A stretch of 35,973 nucleotides of DNA from Thermohalobaculum sp038528605 (GCA_038528605.1 JBCBEP010000025.1:1-35973); one strand, 5' to 3'. Counted from the first letter of the stretch, positions 15,521-24,071 are shown. Translations and numbers: made by a program. Notes: generated from the letters alone by a model not told the origin.

Positions 15521-16261
15521 TCAGACGGACAGGCTGTGGTCACCCCGCCCGCCATGCGCGGCGGACCATGCGAGCGGATCGGCGAGGAACGCCTCCAATG
15601 CCGCCAGGGCCTCCGGCGAGAACCGCTCGGCCATGCGCGCTTCAGCCAGGATATCGTCCCACGTGGCGAGGGCATGGAGGGTGATGCCCTTCTCCGCCAA
15701 GCGCGCCGGCACTTCGGGGAAGATGCTGTAGTAGAACAACACCACCGTATGCGCGCACTCGGCGCCGGCCTCACGCAGCGCCTCCACGAAGTTCACCTTC
15801 GAGCCGCCATCGGTGGTCAGGTCCTCGACGAGGAGGACACGGGCGCCTTCGGGAAAGTGCCCCTCGATCCGCGCACCTCGGCCGAAGCCCTTCGGCTTCT
15901 TGCGCACATAGAGCATGGGCAGGGCGAGGCGCTCGGCGATCCAGGCGGCGAAGGGAATGCCGGCAGTCTCGCCCCCCGCGATAGCGTCGAACCGTTCCAC
16001 GCCCGCATGCGCGGCGAGGAGCCCGCAGGCCGCATCCATGGCAGCTGCGCGCGCGCGGGGGAAGGAGATCACCCTCCGGCAGTCGATGTAGCACGGGCTC
16101 ACGAGCCCGGAGGTGAGCGTGTAGGGGCGTATCGCCGTCTCCGCCCCATCTATCGCGGCGTTCACCGCGCGGATATCCACGGCGCCGATCTCCAGCAGCA
16201 TGCGGGCGGTGGCGCGAGCCGCGTCCCCCCCGGGCGCGAAAGCCGAGCACTGGCTTGTCAT
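15521..16261 (-). CDS. pyrE: Orotate phosphoribosyltransferase
   Basis: PyrE joins orotate to PRPP to make orotidine 5'-monophosphate in de novo pyrimidine synthesis. The 246-residue product contains SGLVSPCYIDCRRVISFP, GGETAGIPFAAWIAERL and YVRKKPKGFGRGARIEG. The PRPP-binding motif is VLLVEDLTTDGGSK. Its ATG (16261) overlaps the pyrC stop as ATGA, so pyrC-pyrE form a coupled operon. The C-terminal tail is somewhat longer than in short bacterial PyrE proteins but matches the alphaproteobacterial type. It is convergent with the MFS gene. Confidence 0.95.
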   Translation of the reverse strand: MTSQCSAFAPGGDAARATARMLLEIGAVDIRAVNAAIDGAETAIRPYTLTSGLVSPCYIDCRRVISFPRARAAAMDAACGLLAAHAGVERFDAIAGGETAGIPFAAWIAERLALPMLYVRKKPKGFGRGARIEGHFPEGARVLLVEDLTTDGGSKVNFVEALREAGAECAHTVVLFYYSIFPEVPARLAEKGITLHALATWDDILAEARMAERFSPEALAALEAFLADPLAWSAAHGGRGDHSLSV

Positions 16262-17298
16262 GCGATCTCCTCCACGCGCCATTCGAGGGGGAAGCCCGGG
16301 TCGAAGACGGTGACTGTGCCTGCGCCTGTCTCCACCTGTGCCGGTGGGGTCCAGGCCTCGCCCTTCACCAGCCGCACGCGGTCCGACGCCGGTTCGAGCC
16401 CGTGGAACGCCGCGCCGTTGAGCGAGGCGAAGGCCTCCAGCCTGTCGAGCCGGCCCTCGGCTTCGAACACATGCGCGAGCACAGGCAGCGAGACGGGCGC
16501 GGTGAAGCAGCCGGCACAGCCGCAGGGCGCAAGCTTGTCACCATCGGTATGGGGGGCGCTGTCGGTCCCGCTGAAAAACGCCCGCTCGCCGGAGGTGGCG
16601 GCCTCCACCAGCGCCAGCCGGTGCGTCTCCCGCTTCGCCACGGGGAGGCAGTAGTAATGTGGGCGGATACCGCCGGCGAGCAGGTGGTTCCGGTTGATCA
16701 CGAGGTGGTGGGTCGTGATCGTGCCGGCGATGCCGCGTTCCCGCACGAAGGCGATGCCATCCGACGTGGTGATGTGTTCGAGGACGATCCGCAGATCGGG
16801 CAGACGGTCGTTCAGCGGGCCGAGAACACGATCGAGAAACGCGGCCTCCCGGTCGAAGATGTCCACCTCCGCCGCGGTCACCTCGCCATGCACGGAAAGC
16901 GGCAACCCGATCTCGGCCATGCGCTCGAGCACGGGCATCACGCGAAGCACATCGCGCACGCCGGAGGCCGAGTTCGTGGTCGCACCCGCGGGGTAGAGCT
17001 TCACCGCCTTGACGGCGCCGGAAGCCGCTGCCGCCGCCACTTCGTCCGGCGATGTGTCCTCGGTGAGGTAGAGCGTCATCACGGGCTCGGCCGTTGCGTC
17101 CGCCGGCAGCGCGTCCATGATCCGCGCCCGATAGGCCTCCGCATCCGCCTCGGTCACCACCGGCGGCACGAGGTTGGGCATGATGAGGGCACGGCCGAGA
17201 CCGGCGAGGCTTGGCCCCGCGATCCCGCGCAGCATGGCGCCGTCGCGCAGGTGGACGTGCCAGTCATCGGGGCGGCGGATCTCGAGGCTTTGCGTCAT
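16258..17298 (-). CDS. pyrC: Dihydroorotase, class II (PyrC type)
   Basis: PyrC cyclises carbamoyl aspartate to dihydroorotate, two steps before PyrE. The 346-residue length and motifs match the E. coli-type enzyme: the metal-binding DDWHVHLRDG (His14, His16), the lysine to be carbamylated in VKAVKLYPAGATTNS, PLSVHGE, VLEHITT and the Asp in FFSGTDSAPHT. ATG 17298 (MTQSLEIRRPD) fits family starts; the upstream 17 residues from 17349 do not. It is first in the pyrC-pyrE operon. Confidence 0.95.
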   Translation of the reverse strand: MTQSLEIRRPDDWHVHLRDGAMLRGIAGPSLAGLGRALIMPNLVPPVVTEADAEAYRARIMDALPADATAEPVMTLYLTEDTSPDEVAAAAASGAVKAVKLYPAGATTNSASGVRDVLRVMPVLERMAEIGLPLSVHGEVTAAEVDIFDREAAFLDRVLGPLNDRLPDLRIVLEHITTSDGIAFVRERGIAGTITTHHLVINRNHLLAGGIRPHYYCLPVAKRETHRLALVEAATSGERAFFSGTDSAPHTDGDKLAPCGCAGCFTAPVSLPVLAHVFEAEGRLDRLEAFASLNGAAFHGLEPASDRVRLVKGEAWTPPAQVETGAGTVTVFDPGFPLEWRVEEIA

Positions 17299-17397
17299 CG
17301 GCTGTCCGTACGGCGACCTGGGGCAGGCGCGCAACGAGGCTGGACGCAAATGCGCGCGGTGGCGCTGGATAGCAGCATGCGCCGACGCGGGGAAGCG

Positions 17398-19218
17398 TCA
17401 GGCATCCTCCGGCTCGAACGCCGGCTCCACCTCGGGCGGCCCCTCGGCCCGCCGGCGGATGCTGAACCGGGCGCGCTCCTCGCCGAGCGGGGCGCGCAGG
17501 GTCACGACGAAGACATCGCCCTCCTGGCGCCGCTCGAAACTGCCAGAAAGTTGCTGGGCAAAGCTCGTCATCAGACGGGTGCCGAGGCCACTGGGCTCAT
17601 CGGGCGCCACGACGCCGAGGCGGGCCGCCCGATCAGCCGCCCGCGGCACGGGGTTGCAGACGGAGAGCGCGAACTCCCCGTCATGCCGCGTGAGACGGAT
17701 CACCACCTTCACCCGCCCATGGGGCGTAACCGCGTGCTTGAACACGTTGCTCACCGCTTCGGTGAGGAAAAGCGCGGCAGGTGTGGCGGTGGCGGCATCC
17801 ACCGTCACCTCCTCGAGCTGGAACTCGAAATCGAGCTCGCTTGCCGGCGCGTTGAAGGACTGGCCGAGATAGAGCGCCACGTCCCGCGCGAGCTGGTCTA
17901 GCGCAACGTGATCGAGCCGTTCGGCCGAATAGAGGTTCTGGTGGACCAGCGCGAGGCCATGGATCCGGTCCTGCACAAGCTGCAGCGCATCCTTCGCATC
18001 CCGGTTCGGCAGCCGCCGGATCTGGATGTTCATGAGACTCGAGACCATCTGAAGGTTGTTCTTCACGCGGTGGTGCACCTCCAGAAGCAGACTCTTCTGG
18101 GCGGAGAGCAGCTCGTGCAGCCGCGCGTCGCGCTCCGCGAGGCTTGCGGCCATGCGGCGGATGGCATCGTAGAGGCGTTCGATCTCCAGCGGCGCGCTGT
18201 CGGGCACGGCGATCTCGAAATCGAGCTCACCGCGGCCGATCCGGTTCGTGACGCGGTGGAGCCGCGCAACATGGCGCGTCACCAGCCGGTCGATCGCGAC
18301 ATAGGCAACCGAGATGGCGATGATCCAGAGGAGGATCGGCGTGACGATGGCGATGCCCGGCTGACCGAGTGCAACGTCCCAGAAGCCGAGCGTCTGCTCA
18401 CCCGTGATCGCCCATACCTGACCCGGAATGATCGGGTGCGCCAGGTAATGCCGCACGACACCGTCGAGCCCCTCCATGTCCTCCTCCAGCATCCGGAAGG
18501 AGAGGAAGGGTTGCATCTCGGTCGGCAGCCACGTGTCGTCCGTCCCGCCATTGACGAGCAGAACACCTTCGTTGCCGACGAGAGCGAAGGGTCTGTCCGC
18601 CACCGCGTCGTCGGGCCGCTCCGAGAGCCTGCTGAGCGCCGTGATGTCGATGGCCACGCCGATGGCGAAGGCTTGCGTCTCCCCGCCGGGCACGGGCTGG
18701 TAGGCAACCATGAAGCGGTCGGTCGTCAGCTCTTCGCTGGCCCCTTCGCGGCGCAGGCCGAGCCGGGCAGGGCCGATGGTGAAGCGGGGCAGCGGCCTGA
18801 ACTCGTTGCTCCACTCCGAAAGGCCGGCGACGGAGGGGGCGGGCCAGCTACCGCATGTCACCTCCCCCTCCTCGTTGAGGAGCACCGCGCGGCGGCTCCA
18901 GGTATGGGCCGTCTCCAACGCCTGGAAGGCATTGCTGCAGGCACGATCCCGCCGCCATTCAAGCGCGACGTTGCGCGCCGCCGTCCGGATCGCCTCGCGC
19001 GCCTCGACCAGCAGATCGCGCTCCTCGCTCGCCTCCAGCTGCGCCTCGCTCACCAGGAGCGCGCGCTGCTGATCAAGCTGCTGATCAGCGTTCGCCAGCG
19101 CCTGCAGGACGGCAACGACACCCGCCGGCAGCAAGGCAGCCGCAATGATCACGGCGAGCTGCGCCCGCAGCTTGCCGAGGATGGCTCTTGCCTGGTCGAA
19201 CCGCGCGGTGAGGCTCAT
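17398..19218 (-). CDS. Membrane sensor histidine kinase of the general stress response locus (HisKA_2 type)
   Basis: A 606-residue kinase. It has a membrane helix near residues 20-40, a roughly 245-residue periplasmic sensor region, a second helix near 288-310 and a HAMP-like segment. The HisKA_2 dimerisation motif is EVHHRVKNNLQ (phosphoacceptor probably His383) and an HATPase domain follows with TEAVSNVFKHA and GLGTRLM. HWE/HisKA_2 kinases phosphorylate or modulate PhyR in alphaproteobacteria. It starts six bases after the ecfG stop, so it is co-transcribed with nepR-ecfG. The sensed signal is unknown; the sensor region has three Cys residues, at 94, 122 and around the linker. A C-terminal acidic tail (residues about 590-606) follows the ATPase domain. 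Confidence 0.88.
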   Translation of the reverse strand: MSLTARFDQARAILGKLRAQLAVIIAAALLPAGVVAVLQALANADQQLDQQRALLVSEAQLEASEERDLLVEAREAIRTAARNVALEWRRDRACSNAFQALETAHTWSRRAVLLNEEGEVTCGSWPAPSVAGLSEWSNEFRPLPRFTIGPARLGLRREGASEELTTDRFMVAYQPVPGGETQAFAIGVAIDITALSRLSERPDDAVADRPFALVGNEGVLLVNGGTDDTWLPTEMQPFLSFRMLEEDMEGLDGVVRHYLAHPIIPGQVWAITGEQTLGFWDVALGQPGIAIVTPILLWIIAISVAYVAIDRLVTRHVARLHRVTNRIGRGELDFEIAVPDSAPLEIERLYDAIRRMAASLAERDARLHELLSAQKSLLLEVHHRVKNNLQMVSSLMNIQIRRLPNRDAKDALQLVQDRIHGLALVHQNLYSAERLDHVALDQLARDVALYLGQSFNAPASELDFEFQLEEVTVDAATATPAALFLTEAVSNVFKHAVTPHGRVKVVIRLTRHDGEFALSVCNPVPRAADRAARLGVVAPDEPSGLGTRLMTSFAQQLSGSFERRQEGDVFVVTLRAPLGEERARFSIRRRAEGPPEVEPAFEPEDA

Positions 19219-19224
19219 CCCGCC

Positions 19225-19758
19225 TCAGCTCATGCCGATGGCGGAGCCCAGCGTCTGGCTCGGCTCGATGGTCGCCGCTTCGGTCCCCATGAGGTCCATC
19301 AGGCGCTGGCGGCCGCGGCTGACCCGGCTTTTCACGGTGCCCGGGGCGACGCCGATGATCTCGGCGGCATCTTCGTAAGAGAAGCCCGAGGCGCCCACGA
19401 GAAGAAGCGCTTCGCGCTGCTCCTCGTTCAGTTGGGCGAGCGCCGCCTGCAGATCGTTCATCGCCATGTGCCCGTCCTGCTCGGCCTTCACAACGAGTGA
19501 CGCAGTGTGGGCGCCGTCCACGTCCTCCACCTCCCGCTTCAGCTTGCGCAGTTCGGAGAGGTAGGTGTTGCGGAGGATGCGGAAGAGCCAGGCGCGCAGG
19601 TTCGTGCCCATCTCGAACTGCTCGCGCTTGGACCACGCCTTGAGCATGGTCTCCTGCACCAGATCATCGGCGCGCGCGGGGTCGCGGTGGAAGGTGCGGG
19701 CGAAGGCACGCAGCCCCGGCAGCGCTTCGACGAGGCCATCGCGGAACGGATCACTCAC
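19225..19758 (-). CDS. ecfG: EcfG-type general stress sigma factor
   Basis: An ECF sigma factor that directs the alphaproteobacterial general stress response and recognises GGAAC/CGTT promoters. The 177-residue protein has a sigma-2 domain with RADDLVQETMLKAW and NLRAWLFRILRNTYLSELRK. The sigma-4 domain has LNEEQREALLLVGASGFSYE, then the helix-turn-helix EIIGVAPGTVKSRVSRGRQR. It starts with GTG at 19758, overlapping the nepR stop (GTGA), so its translation is coupled to its anti-sigma factor. The bidirectional promoter upstream of nepR suggests positive autoregulation. Confidence 0.95.
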   Translation of the reverse strand: MSDPFRDGLVEALPGLRAFARTFHRDPARADDLVQETMLKAWSKREQFEMGTNLRAWLFRILRNTYLSELRKLKREVEDVDGAHTASLVVKAEQDGHMAMNDLQAALAQLNEEQREALLLVGASGFSYEDAAEIIGVAPGTVKSRVSRGRQRLMDLMGTEAATIEPSQTLGSAIGMS

Positions 19759-19967
19759 CGGCTTCGCTCCGCTTTGTCCAACTTGTCGAGAAGGTCGAGC
19801 AGATGATCGGGCAGCGGCTCGGCCGCGATGTCGTCGTAAAGCTTGCGCACGCCCGCCAGCAGCGGGTCGTTGCGCAGCGCGTCTTCCTCCGGCGCATCCG
19901 CGCCTTCGTCCGGCACGCTGGTTCCGTTCTTGCTCGTCATAACGCTCGTCGACATTGCTTCATGCAC
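19755..19967 (-). CDS. nepR: NepR anti-sigma factor
   Basis: NepR sequesters EcfG until phosphorylated PhyR binds it. The 70-residue product has a disordered acidic N-terminal half (DEGADAPEEDALRN) and the conserved NepR helices LLAGVRKLYDDIAAEPLPDH and LLDLLDKLDKAERSR. The start is uncertain: GTG 19967 lies four bases after GAGG, while ATG 19955 and ATG 19940 are in-frame alternatives. The promoter element at 19986-20016 predicts a very short leader. The gene order nepR-ecfG-kinase divergent from phyR is the classic arrangement. Confidence 0.92.
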   Translation of the reverse strand: MHEAMSTSVMTSKNGTSVPDEGADAPEEDALRNDPLLAGVRKLYDDIAAEPLPDHLLDLLDKLDKAERSR

Positions 19968-19985
19968 ATCGCCTCGATTACCGGA

Positions 19986-20016
19986 GGAACCAACGCGTCA
20001 TCCGAACGTTGGTTCC
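19986..20016. promoter_or_regulatory. Bidirectional EcfG promoter (two overlapping GGAAC-N16-CGTT elements)
   Basis: Plus strand: GGAAC 19986-19990, 16 bases, CGTT 20007-20010, pointing to phyR. Minus strand: GGAAC (plus GTTCC 20012-20016), 16 bases, CGTT (plus AACG 19992-19995), pointing to nepR. Both are exact matches with identical spacing. Together they form a perfect 10-bp inverted repeat, GGAACCAACG-N11-CGTTGGTTCC. The -35 of each promoter lies beside the -10 of the other, so two polymerases cannot bind at once. Confidence 0.92.
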
Positions 20017-20057
20017 GGCGGACAGTATCACAGAACAGATGAGCGAGGCCGAGTAGC

Positions 20058-20846
20058 ATGAACGCTGACCCCATCCCCTCCCCCACGACCAATCTTTCCG
20101 TCCTGCTGGCGCCTCATCTGCCGAAACTCCGGCGGTTTGCCCGGGCGCTCTGCGGCAATCAGACGAAGGGGGACGGTCTGGTCGCGGCGGTGCTGGAGGC
20201 GTTGATCGAGGATCGGTCGGTGATCGATTTGAGCCTGCCGCCGCGCGTCGGGCTCTACCAGCTGTTCTACAGCCTCTGGCGCGCCACGAACGAGGCGGTG
20301 AGCGCCGGGGACGCGGCTGGGGCTACGGGCATCCGGGGCCTCACGCCGCGCTCCCGCCAAATCCTGCTGCTTACCTCGATCGAGGAGTTCACGCTGGGCG
20401 AGGCCGCCACCATCATCGGCGTCAGCACGCAGGAGGCGGAGATCCTGCGCGAGGATGCCCGTGAGACGCTGGCGGCAGAGGCCCGCGTCGAGGTGATGAT
20501 CATCGAGGACGAACCGATCATCGCCCTCGATCTCGAGGGCATCGTCGGCGGGATGGGCCATAGCGTCGTGGGCATCGCGGACACCCATGCCCGCGCCGTT
20601 TCGCTCGCGATGGAGACCAAGCCGGACCTCATCCTCGCGGATATCCAGCTGGCCGACGGCTCCTCCGGCGTGGAGGCCGTGGAGGAGATCCTGCGGGACA
20701 TGACCGTGCCCGTGATCTTCATCACCGCCTTCCCGGAACGGTTGCTGACCGGGGAACGTCCGGAGCCGACCTACCTCGTGACGAAGCCCTTCCGGCCCGA
20801 AACGGTTGAAATCGCGATCTCCCAGGCGCTCTTCAATCGGGACTGA
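20058..20846 (+). CDS. phyR: PhyR general stress response regulator
   Basis: PhyR is an anti-anti-sigma factor: its N-terminal sigma-like domain binds NepR once the receiver domain is phosphorylated, freeing EcfG. The 262-residue product has a sigma-like domain (residues 15-140, with LTPRSRQILLLTSIEEFTLGEA) and a C-terminal receiver domain. Receiver residues are visible: Glu150-Asp151, phosphoacceptor Asp195 in LILADIQLADG, Thr223 in the conserved VIFITAFPE motif, and Lys243 in YLVTKPF. GAGG precedes ATG 20058 by nine bases. It is divergent from nepR under the bidirectional EcfG promoter and convergent with the DUF3299 gene. Confidence 0.95.
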   Translation: MNADPIPSPTTNLSVLLAPHLPKLRRFARALCGNQTKGDGLVAAVLEALIEDRSVIDLSLPPRVGLYQLFYSLWRATNEAVSAGDAAGATGIRGLTPRSRQILLLTSIEEFTLGEAATIIGVSTQEAEILREDARETLAAEARVEVMIIEDEPIIALDLEGIVGGMGHSVVGIADTHARAVSLAMETKPDLILADIQLADGSSGVEAVEEILRDMTVPVIFITAFPERLLTGERPEPTYLVTKPFRPETVEIAISQALFNRD

Positions 20847-20857
20847 GCCTTCAGCCC

Positions 20858-21373
20858 TCATTCGTAAGGCTCTAGCGTCCCTTCGCTCATCACATAGCCG
20901 AGTTCCGCAAGCTCCGTCTCGAGCACAGCACTGCTGAACACGCCTGTCGCGAAAACCGCTTCGAAATAGCCGGTCATCTCGTAGGGCTCGCGCAGCGTGA
21001 CGAACACGATCTGGTTCGGGGGCGGGGGCGGCACATGGATGCACGCGCCGATATAGGGGACGAGAAGAAGCTCCGTCACCGCCGTTCCGTTGAAGCTGAG
21101 GGGCACCGAGTAACCGGGCAGGCGCACCTGCTTGTCGTCGTACTCCTTCGTGATGCCGACAGTTCGGTCCTGCGCATCGAAGGGCGACGACAGCTCGCCG
21201 TGCTGAACGATGCCGAGCTGCCTGATCATCTCGTAGAACGGATTACCGCGCTCGCTTTCGGGGACCAGGTCTGCCCACTCAAGCTCTATCGGCGCGGTGG
21301 AGGCGCCGGCGCGCCCGGCGGCGATGGCCGCTGCCCCTGCCAACCCGAACTTCCGGCGTGTCATGCGGATCAT
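20858..21373 (-). CDS. DUF3299 domain protein with Tat signal peptide
   Basis: A 171-residue exported protein. The N-terminus MIRMTRRKFGLAGAAAIAAG is a twin-arginine signal peptide. The mature part has the DUF3299 pattern: LEWADLVPE, VRLPGYSVPLSFNG, ELLLVPYIGACIHVPPPPPN and FVTLREPYEMTGYFEA. Family function is unknown, but DUF3299 proteins occur with DUF2796/ZrgA zinc-uptake genes. ATG 21373 has GGGAGG six bases upstream; the frame upstream overlaps the permease gene and is not coding. It is the last gene of the zinc-type operon. Confidence 0.82.
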   Translation of the reverse strand: MIRMTRRKFGLAGAAAIAAGRAGASTAPIELEWADLVPESERGNPFYEMIRQLGIVQHGELSSPFDAQDRTVGITKEYDDKQVRLPGYSVPLSFNGTAVTELLLVPYIGACIHVPPPPPNQIVFVTLREPYEMTGYFEAVFATGVFSSAVLETELAELGYVMSEGTLEPYE

Positions 21374-21387
21374 GCCCGACCTCCCGA

Positions 21388-22641
21388 TCACTGCGTCACC
21401 ATCATACCGTCCGCCAGAGACAGGCGGTAAGCACGAACCGCGGGCACCAGACCGATCGCCGTGCCGGTCGCGATAATGCCGCCGAGGATCCCGAACTCCC
21501 CCGAGCTGGGGGGTGTGATCGGTACGTAGAGCCCATAGGCGGCGTCGAGCCAGGGCTGCGCGATCACGAGGCCGGCATAGAGCGCCGCAAGTCCCACGAT
21601 GGCTGCCATGACGCTGATGGCGAAGGCCTCGAAGAGCAGCACCACAACGATGGTCCGCGGCCTGGCGCCCACCGCGCGCAGGATCGCCATTTCGCGCCGC
21701 CGCTCCCCCAGTCCCGCGAGGATCATCGCGGCCATGCCGAGAAGCGCGGTTACCACGACCATCGCGGACACGCCCGCGAGCGCGGTTTCCGCCACGCCCA
21801 CGAGGCTCCACAGCTCCTGCAGCGCGACGCCCGGCAGGATGGCGAGGAGCGGCTCCTCGGGATACTCGTTGATCGCGCGCTGAAGGCGGAAGACCGCCAG
21901 CCTCGATTTCACCCCGATCATCGCGGCCGTAACAGCTTTCGGCGTGAGGTCCATCTCGCGGACTTCCTCGGCGCTCACCGCCAGGGCCGGGTCCCGCGCC
22001 CCGCTCCGCCAGTCCACATGGATGGCCTCGATCCCGTCGAGGCTCACATGAACGGTCCGGTCCACCGGTGTGCCGGTCTTCTCGAGGATGCCGGCCACGC
22101 GGAAGGGCTTGTCGTCATGGTATGAGAACGACGCGATACCATGCGCCACGATGATCTCATCGCCCAGAACGTATCCCAGCTGCTCGGCCACATCCGCGCC
22201 CAGCACCGCATCGAACACATCGTCGAAGCGCTCGCCCGCCGCAAAGGTCAGCCCCCGGTCGCCCCTGAACCTGTATCGGTCGAAATACTCATGCGTGGTG
22301 CCAAGCACGCGGAAGCCGCGATGGCTGTCGCCCAGCGAAAGCGGCACGATCCAGTCCACCGCGGGCATCGCGCCAAGGTCCTGATAGCTCTCCCAGGTAA
22401 TGTTGTTGGTGGCGCTGCCGATGCGAAAGACCGAATAGAGCAGGAGTTGGACCGAGCCGGAGCGGGCGCCGACGATCAGGTCAACGCCCGCCACAGTATC
22501 GGCGAAACTCGCGCGGGCGCCGTTCCGCACCTTCTCCACCCCAAGGAAGAGGCAGACCGAAAGCGCGGTTGCAAACACCGTGAGGGCCACCGTTATCCAG
22601 CGGTTGGCAAGCGAGCGCAGCGTCAGCCGGAAGAGGATCAA
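21388..22641 (-). CDS. ABC transporter permease, FtsX/MacB-like
   Basis: A 417-residue inner-membrane permease. A first helix (RWITVALTVFATALSVCLFLGV) is followed by a large periplasmic domain and three C-terminal helices around an FtsX-type domain (GLGERRREMAILRAVGARPRTIV). The periplasmic part contains DLIVGARSGSVQLLLYSVFR, typical of the permeases paired with DUF2796 proteins. It overlaps the ATPase gene by ATGA and precedes the DUF3299 gene. Such four-gene sets resemble the Vibrio cholerae zrg zinc-uptake genes; the transport direction here is not shown. Confidence 0.85.
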   Translation of the reverse strand: MILFRLTLRSLANRWITVALTVFATALSVCLFLGVEKVRNGARASFADTVAGVDLIVGARSGSVQLLLYSVFRIGSATNNITWESYQDLGAMPAVDWIVPLSLGDSHRGFRVLGTTHEYFDRYRFRGDRGLTFAAGERFDDVFDAVLGADVAEQLGYVLGDEIIVAHGIASFSYHDDKPFRVAGILEKTGTPVDRTVHVSLDGIEAIHVDWRSGARDPALAVSAEEVREMDLTPKAVTAAMIGVKSRLAVFRLQRAINEYPEEPLLAILPGVALQELWSLVGVAETALAGVSAMVVVTALLGMAAMILAGLGERRREMAILRAVGARPRTIVVVLLFEAFAISVMAAIVGLAALYAGLVIAQPWLDAAYGLYVPITPPSSGEFGILGGIIATGTAIGLVPAVRAYRLSLADGMMVTQ

Positions 22642-23348
22642 GCCGCCGCTCCGCGCTGCAGGCGGGCGATATCACCGAGCGCCACGGCCCGGTCGAAACG
22701 GGTGGCGAGGGACTGGTCATGGCTCACCATCAACAGCGTGGCGCCGGCGGCCCGCACCTGCTCGGCCATGAGGGCGAGGAAGGTATCCCGAGCATCGATG
22801 TCGAGCGCCGATGTCGGCTCGTCGGCCACCACGATATCCGGCCGGCCGATCAGCGCACGGGCCACGGCCACCCGCTGCTGCTGGCCGACCGAGAGCCGGT
22901 CCGCCCGCCGCGCCGCGATCACATCGCGGGGCAGGCCCAGCGCCGAGAGGAGGCGCCGCGCCTCGCCCACCCTGTCCCGCCCCACACGACCCGCGCGCTC
23001 CGGCGCGAAGGAGAGCGGCAGGAGCACGTTGTCGACCGGTGAGGCGTAGGGCAGGAGGTTGAACATCTGGAAGATCACGCCGAGGCGCTCAGCCCGCATC
23101 CGGTCCCGCCGCCCCGGCGTGAGCGGCGAAAACGGCTCACCCATCACGCGGATCTCACCGGCATCGGGCACAACGATGCCGCAGATGAGCGACAGCAGCG
23201 TCGACTTGCCCGACCCGCTGGGACCATGCAGGACGATGCTCTCACCCTTCGCGATGCTGAGCGCATCGATCGCCAGCGCAAAGCCCGACGCTGGCCAGGT
23301 GAAGCGCACGCCTTCGATCCCCAGCGCCTCGCCCCGGTGCTCGCTCAA
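22638..23348 (-). CDS. ABC transporter ATPase, LolD-like
   Basis: A 236-residue ATPase with Walker A HGPSGSGKSTLLSL, Q-loop VIFQMFNLLPYAS, signature LSVGQQQRVAVARAL (Gly-Gly of the usual LSGGQ reads Val-Gly), Walker B DIVVADEPTSALD and H-loop MVSHDQSL. It belongs to the LolD/MacB group that pairs with FtsX-type permeases. ATG 23348 starts MSEHRGEALGIEG. The four-base overlap with the permease gene indicates translational coupling. It lies 13 bases after the ZrgA-like gene. Confidence 0.88.
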   Translation of the reverse strand: MSEHRGEALGIEGVRFTWPASGFALAIDALSIAKGESIVLHGPSGSGKSTLLSLICGIVVPDAGEIRVMGEPFSPLTPGRRDRMRAERLGVIFQMFNLLPYASPVDNVLLPLSFAPERAGRVGRDRVGEARRLLSALGLPRDVIAARRADRLSVGQQQRVAVARALIGRPDIVVADEPTSALDIDARDTFLALMAEQVRAAGATLLMVSHDQSLATRFDRAVALGDIARLQRGAAA

Positions 23349-23361
23349 AGCGCGCGCCGCC

Positions 23362-24006
23362 TCAGGAGCTGCCGGGAAGCGCCAGAACCGCCTCTTCGCG
23401 CGTCACCTCGAAGCCACGGCTTCCCTCGGCGTCGATCATCTGGATCTCGAGCTTTTCGGCATTGGGGAACGCGTCGAAATAGGCGAAGTCGACGCTCGTG
23501 AGACCCGTCGGATCCGCGCAGGTGAGGCGGTATTCGGCGTGGAACTCCGTGTGGCCGCCCTCGGCCTCGGCGGCCTCCTCATGGCCGTGATCGTGATCAT
23601 GGTCGTGATCGTGCTCGGCATGGTCGTGCTCGGCGTGATCATGGCCGGCATGGTCCTCGCCATGGTCCTGATCGTGGTCGTGCTCGTGATCGCCAACGAG
23701 CGCGACATCGACACTCGCGACTTCGCAGCCCGCAGCAGCCGGGAGAACGAAGAGCGAGAGTGGCGCGCTCAGGCGCGCCTTCGCCGCCTCGATCGCGGCG
23801 CGATCTTCCTCCGACGTCGCCTCGTGCTCGAAACCCACGATATCCGCGCCGGGCGCTTCGAGCTCCATCGCGACCTCCGTGCCCTCGACGGCCATATTGA
23901 AATGGCCCGTCCCATGCTCATGGGCGCCCAGGCCCCGCTTCTCGCCGGCAACAGCAGCGGTAGCCGCACAGACGACGATGATGGTCGGGATCGCAGAATA
24001 TCTCAT
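23362..24006 (-). CDS. Periplasmic His-rich zinc-uptake protein, ZrgA/DUF2796 type
   Basis: A 214-residue exported protein with a signal peptide (MRYSAIPTIIVVCAATAAVA-GEKRG) and the DUF2796 pattern GAHEHGTGHFNMAVEG, LEAPGADIVGFEHEA and LTCADPTGLTSVDFAYFDAFP. A tract of His/Asp/Glu repeats (about residues 107-145, HDH/HAEHDH units) would bind zinc. ATG 24006 follows GGAGA; the frame to 24189 contains a leader-like region that is not coding. Expected Zur control fits a candidate operator at 24057-24071. First gene of the operon with the ATPase, permease and DUF3299 genes. Confidence 0.85.
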   Translation of the reverse strand: MRYSAIPTIIVVCAATAAVAGEKRGLGAHEHGTGHFNMAVEGTEVAMELEAPGADIVGFEHEATSEEDRAAIEAAKARLSAPLSLFVLPAAAGCEVASVDVALVGDHEHDHDQDHGEDHAGHDHAEHDHAEHDHDHDHDHGHEEAAEAEGGHTEFHAEYRLTCADPTGLTSVDFAYFDAFPNAEKLEIQMIDAEGSRGFEVTREEAVLALPGSS

Positions 24007-24056
24007 TGCATTCTCCATTTGAGGACAGCGCCAAAACGGTATCCCCACCCCGAAAA

Positions 24057-24071
24057 TGTAACAACATAACA
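24057..24071. promoter_or_regulatory. Candidate Zur-type operator upstream of the ZrgA-like gene
   Basis: The minus strand reads TGTTATGTTGTTACA, an AT-rich partial palindrome (TGTnA...TnACA), about 50 bases before the start codon. It resembles the TGTTAT...ATAACA pattern of Zur boxes but the second half is weak. Location and gene function support it; sequence support is moderate. Confidence 0.35.
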
